This document shows, one piece after another, positions 5,228-5,864 of a DNA stretch of 5,864 nt. The notes under the pieces were generated by a model. That model ran no database searches and was not told where the DNA came from. It saw nothing but the letters and a program-made list of their open reading frames with translations. The translations under genes and the position numbers were made by a program. Source of the DNA: Oscillibacter sp. (GTDB lineage: Bacteria > Bacillota > Clostridia > Oscillospirales > Oscillospiraceae); contig JAFSOM010000142.1 in the NCBI GenBank assembly GCA_017447005.1, positions 1 to 5,864 on the forward strand, given 5' to 3'. The first letter of the stretch is position 1, and each line of letters opens with the position of its first letter.

Positions 5228-5864
5228 ATGGGTCGAACGCCACAGAAAGGCCTTGTTTGGACGCCGTGGGATGTTGATGTATTTCTGGGCGTCCGTGAGA
5301 TTGACAAGCTCATGGAAGCGCAGGGGTGTACGGGATTCGTCATCTACTTTTATCTGTGTCAGATGGCGGCGAAGTTTGAGGGATACTACTACAAATGGAG
5401 CTACGACGATGCGGCAACGACGGCAAAACGCGTTGGCGGCGGCGCTGGGTCCGAGGCGGTGAAACAAACCGTCGACCTGTGCTTGCGAATGGGGCTTTTC
5501 GATAAAAGGCTGTTCGAGAGGTACGGGATTCTGACAAGCAGGCGTATCCAGAGAAACTATGTCGAGGCGAAAGCCCGGCAGCGGGAGACGACCGTTATAG
5601 AGGAATATTGGCTGCTCGAAAAAAATTACAGTCCGGGCGGCTCCGCTAAGTGTTCCCTTTCGTTCGTTTCCTGTTGCAATAATCCCGATTCTTGCAACAA
5701 CAATCCCGATTCTTGCGGCAACAATTCCGCAGAGAGAAGAGATGTTGCTTTATGGGACATCTGTGCCAAGGCTGCCGGACTGCCTCTCTATCAGTATCTG
5801 GGAGCTTATCGCGAGCAGTTGCCCGTCTATGCCAGTGGACTTTTCCACAACACGGAACAGGAAT
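5228..5864 (+). CDS. DUF4373 (Lin1244/Lin1753-type) phage replication protein, 3' end chimeric and cut by window end
   Basis: Translation from ATG 5228 stays open for 212 codons to the window end. A stop lies directly upstream in frame (5225-5227), so the start cannot be earlier; AAAGG at 5212-5216 is the ribosome site. Residues 2-120 (PQKGLVWTPWDVDVF, GFVIYFYLCQMA, GYYYKWSYDDAATTAKRVGGG, LCLRMGLFDKRLFERYGILTSRRIQ) match the N-terminal domain found in Gram-positive phage replisome-organiser proteins, a winged-helix-like module thought to act at the phage origin. It is followed by the Asn-rich linker (about 149-167) typical of these proteins. Instead of the expected C-terminal domain, codons from about 172 on read as an enolase-superfamily segment. 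The gene is therefore a replication protein joined in frame to an unrelated metabolic enzyme fragment. The sequence before 5729 is sound; what follows is suspect. Confidence 0.8.
   Translation, partial: MGRTPQKGLVWTPWDVDVFLGVREIDKLMEAQGCTGFVIYFYLCQMAAKFEGYYYKWSYDDAATTAKRVGGGAGSEAVKQTVDLCLRMGLFDKRLFERYGILTSRRIQRNYVEAKARQRETTVIEEYWLLEKNYSPGGSAKCSLSFVSCCNNPDSCNNNPDSCGNNSAERRDVALWDICAKAAGLPLYQYLGAYREQLPVYASGLFHNTEQE
5675..5716 (+). repeat. 21-nt-period repeat coding for an NNPDSC linker
   Basis: AATCCCGATTCTTGC occurs at 5681-5695 and again at 5702-5716, a 21-nt period that keeps the frame. It encodes NNPDSC twice (codons 151-156 and 158-163), followed by a third, decayed unit GNNS. Asn-rich repeats of this kind are common between the two domains of phage replisome-organiser proteins. 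Such short repeats are also prone to slippage and could promote recombination or misassembly next to the junction described at 5729-5743. Confidence 0.8.
5741..5864 (+). other. Enolase-superfamily (mandelate racemase/muconate lactonising) fragment joined to the phage gene
   Basis: The residues DVALWDICAKAAGLPLYQYLG and then YREQLPVYASG match the conserved I-D-x-ALWDI-x-GKA-x-GLP-x-x-x-LLGG-x-R-x-x-x-PVYAS region of mandelate racemase/MLE-type enzymes. In those enzymes it lies roughly 100 residues into a protein of about 370-400. The start and capping domain that should precede it are absent, and the active-site Lys and metal ligands would lie beyond the window. The family match is direct sequence evidence. 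Whether the fragment is part of a real fused gene, a disrupted host gene or an assembly error cannot be told here. Confidence 0.7.

Overview
The window looks like part of the early (replication/recombination) region of a temperate phage or prophage. The likely host is a GC-rich anaerobe of the Firmicutes/Clostridia-Negativicutes type or a similar lineage. This rests on a run of co-directional, tightly packed small genes with strong AAGGAGG ribosome binding sites and on recognisable phage families: a DUF3846-like protein, an SbcC-like ATPase with a zinc hook, a protein with an SSB-like acidic tip, a WalJ/YycJ-like MBL-fold protein and a DUF4373 (Lin1244/Lin1753-type) replication protein. The host assignment is inference, because nothing in the window names a species.

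Layout. Positions 1-171 are the C-terminal end of an Hfq-like Sm-fold protein. Positions 164-310 hold the most unusual element. Two identical 21-nt segments built on the CCCCGC-GTGT-GCGGGG hairpin lie exactly 61 nt apart. That is the 29-nt repeat plus 32-nt spacer geometry of type I-E CRISPR arrays. The pair is enclosed by a perfect 14-nt inverted repeat whose left arm contains the stop codon of the Hfq-like gene. A good minus-strand promoter (TTGACA-N18-TATCAT, extended -10) points into it and should start RNA at the edge of the inverted repeat. No cas gene is visible. I read this as a one-spacer mini-array or a CRISPR-repeat-mimicking RNA carried by the phage.

Positions 311-492 are mostly AT-rich and non-coding, with a weak plus-strand promoter. 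From 493 to 5133 there are five plus-strand genes: an unknown cysteine-rich protein, a DUF3846-like protein, the SbcC-like ATPase, the SSB-like protein and the MBL-fold protein. The only sizeable gap, 1331-1432, contains a perfect 13-bp hairpin and a near-consensus minus-strand promoter (TTGACC-N17-TATAAT). The last three genes look like a DNA end-processing and recombination set. An ATP-driven SMC-like clamp, a single-strand binder and a probable exonuclease are placed directly before the replication gene.

From 5228 a DUF4373-type replication gene runs off the end of the window. After its N-terminal domain and an Asn-rich repeat linker, the reading frame changes without a stop into a stretch that clearly resembles the mandelate racemase/muconate lactonising (enolase superfamily) fold. 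This is a junction between unrelated genes. It is either a real recombination or insertion boundary or an assembly chimera, and that should be settled before interpreting anything beyond about 5730.
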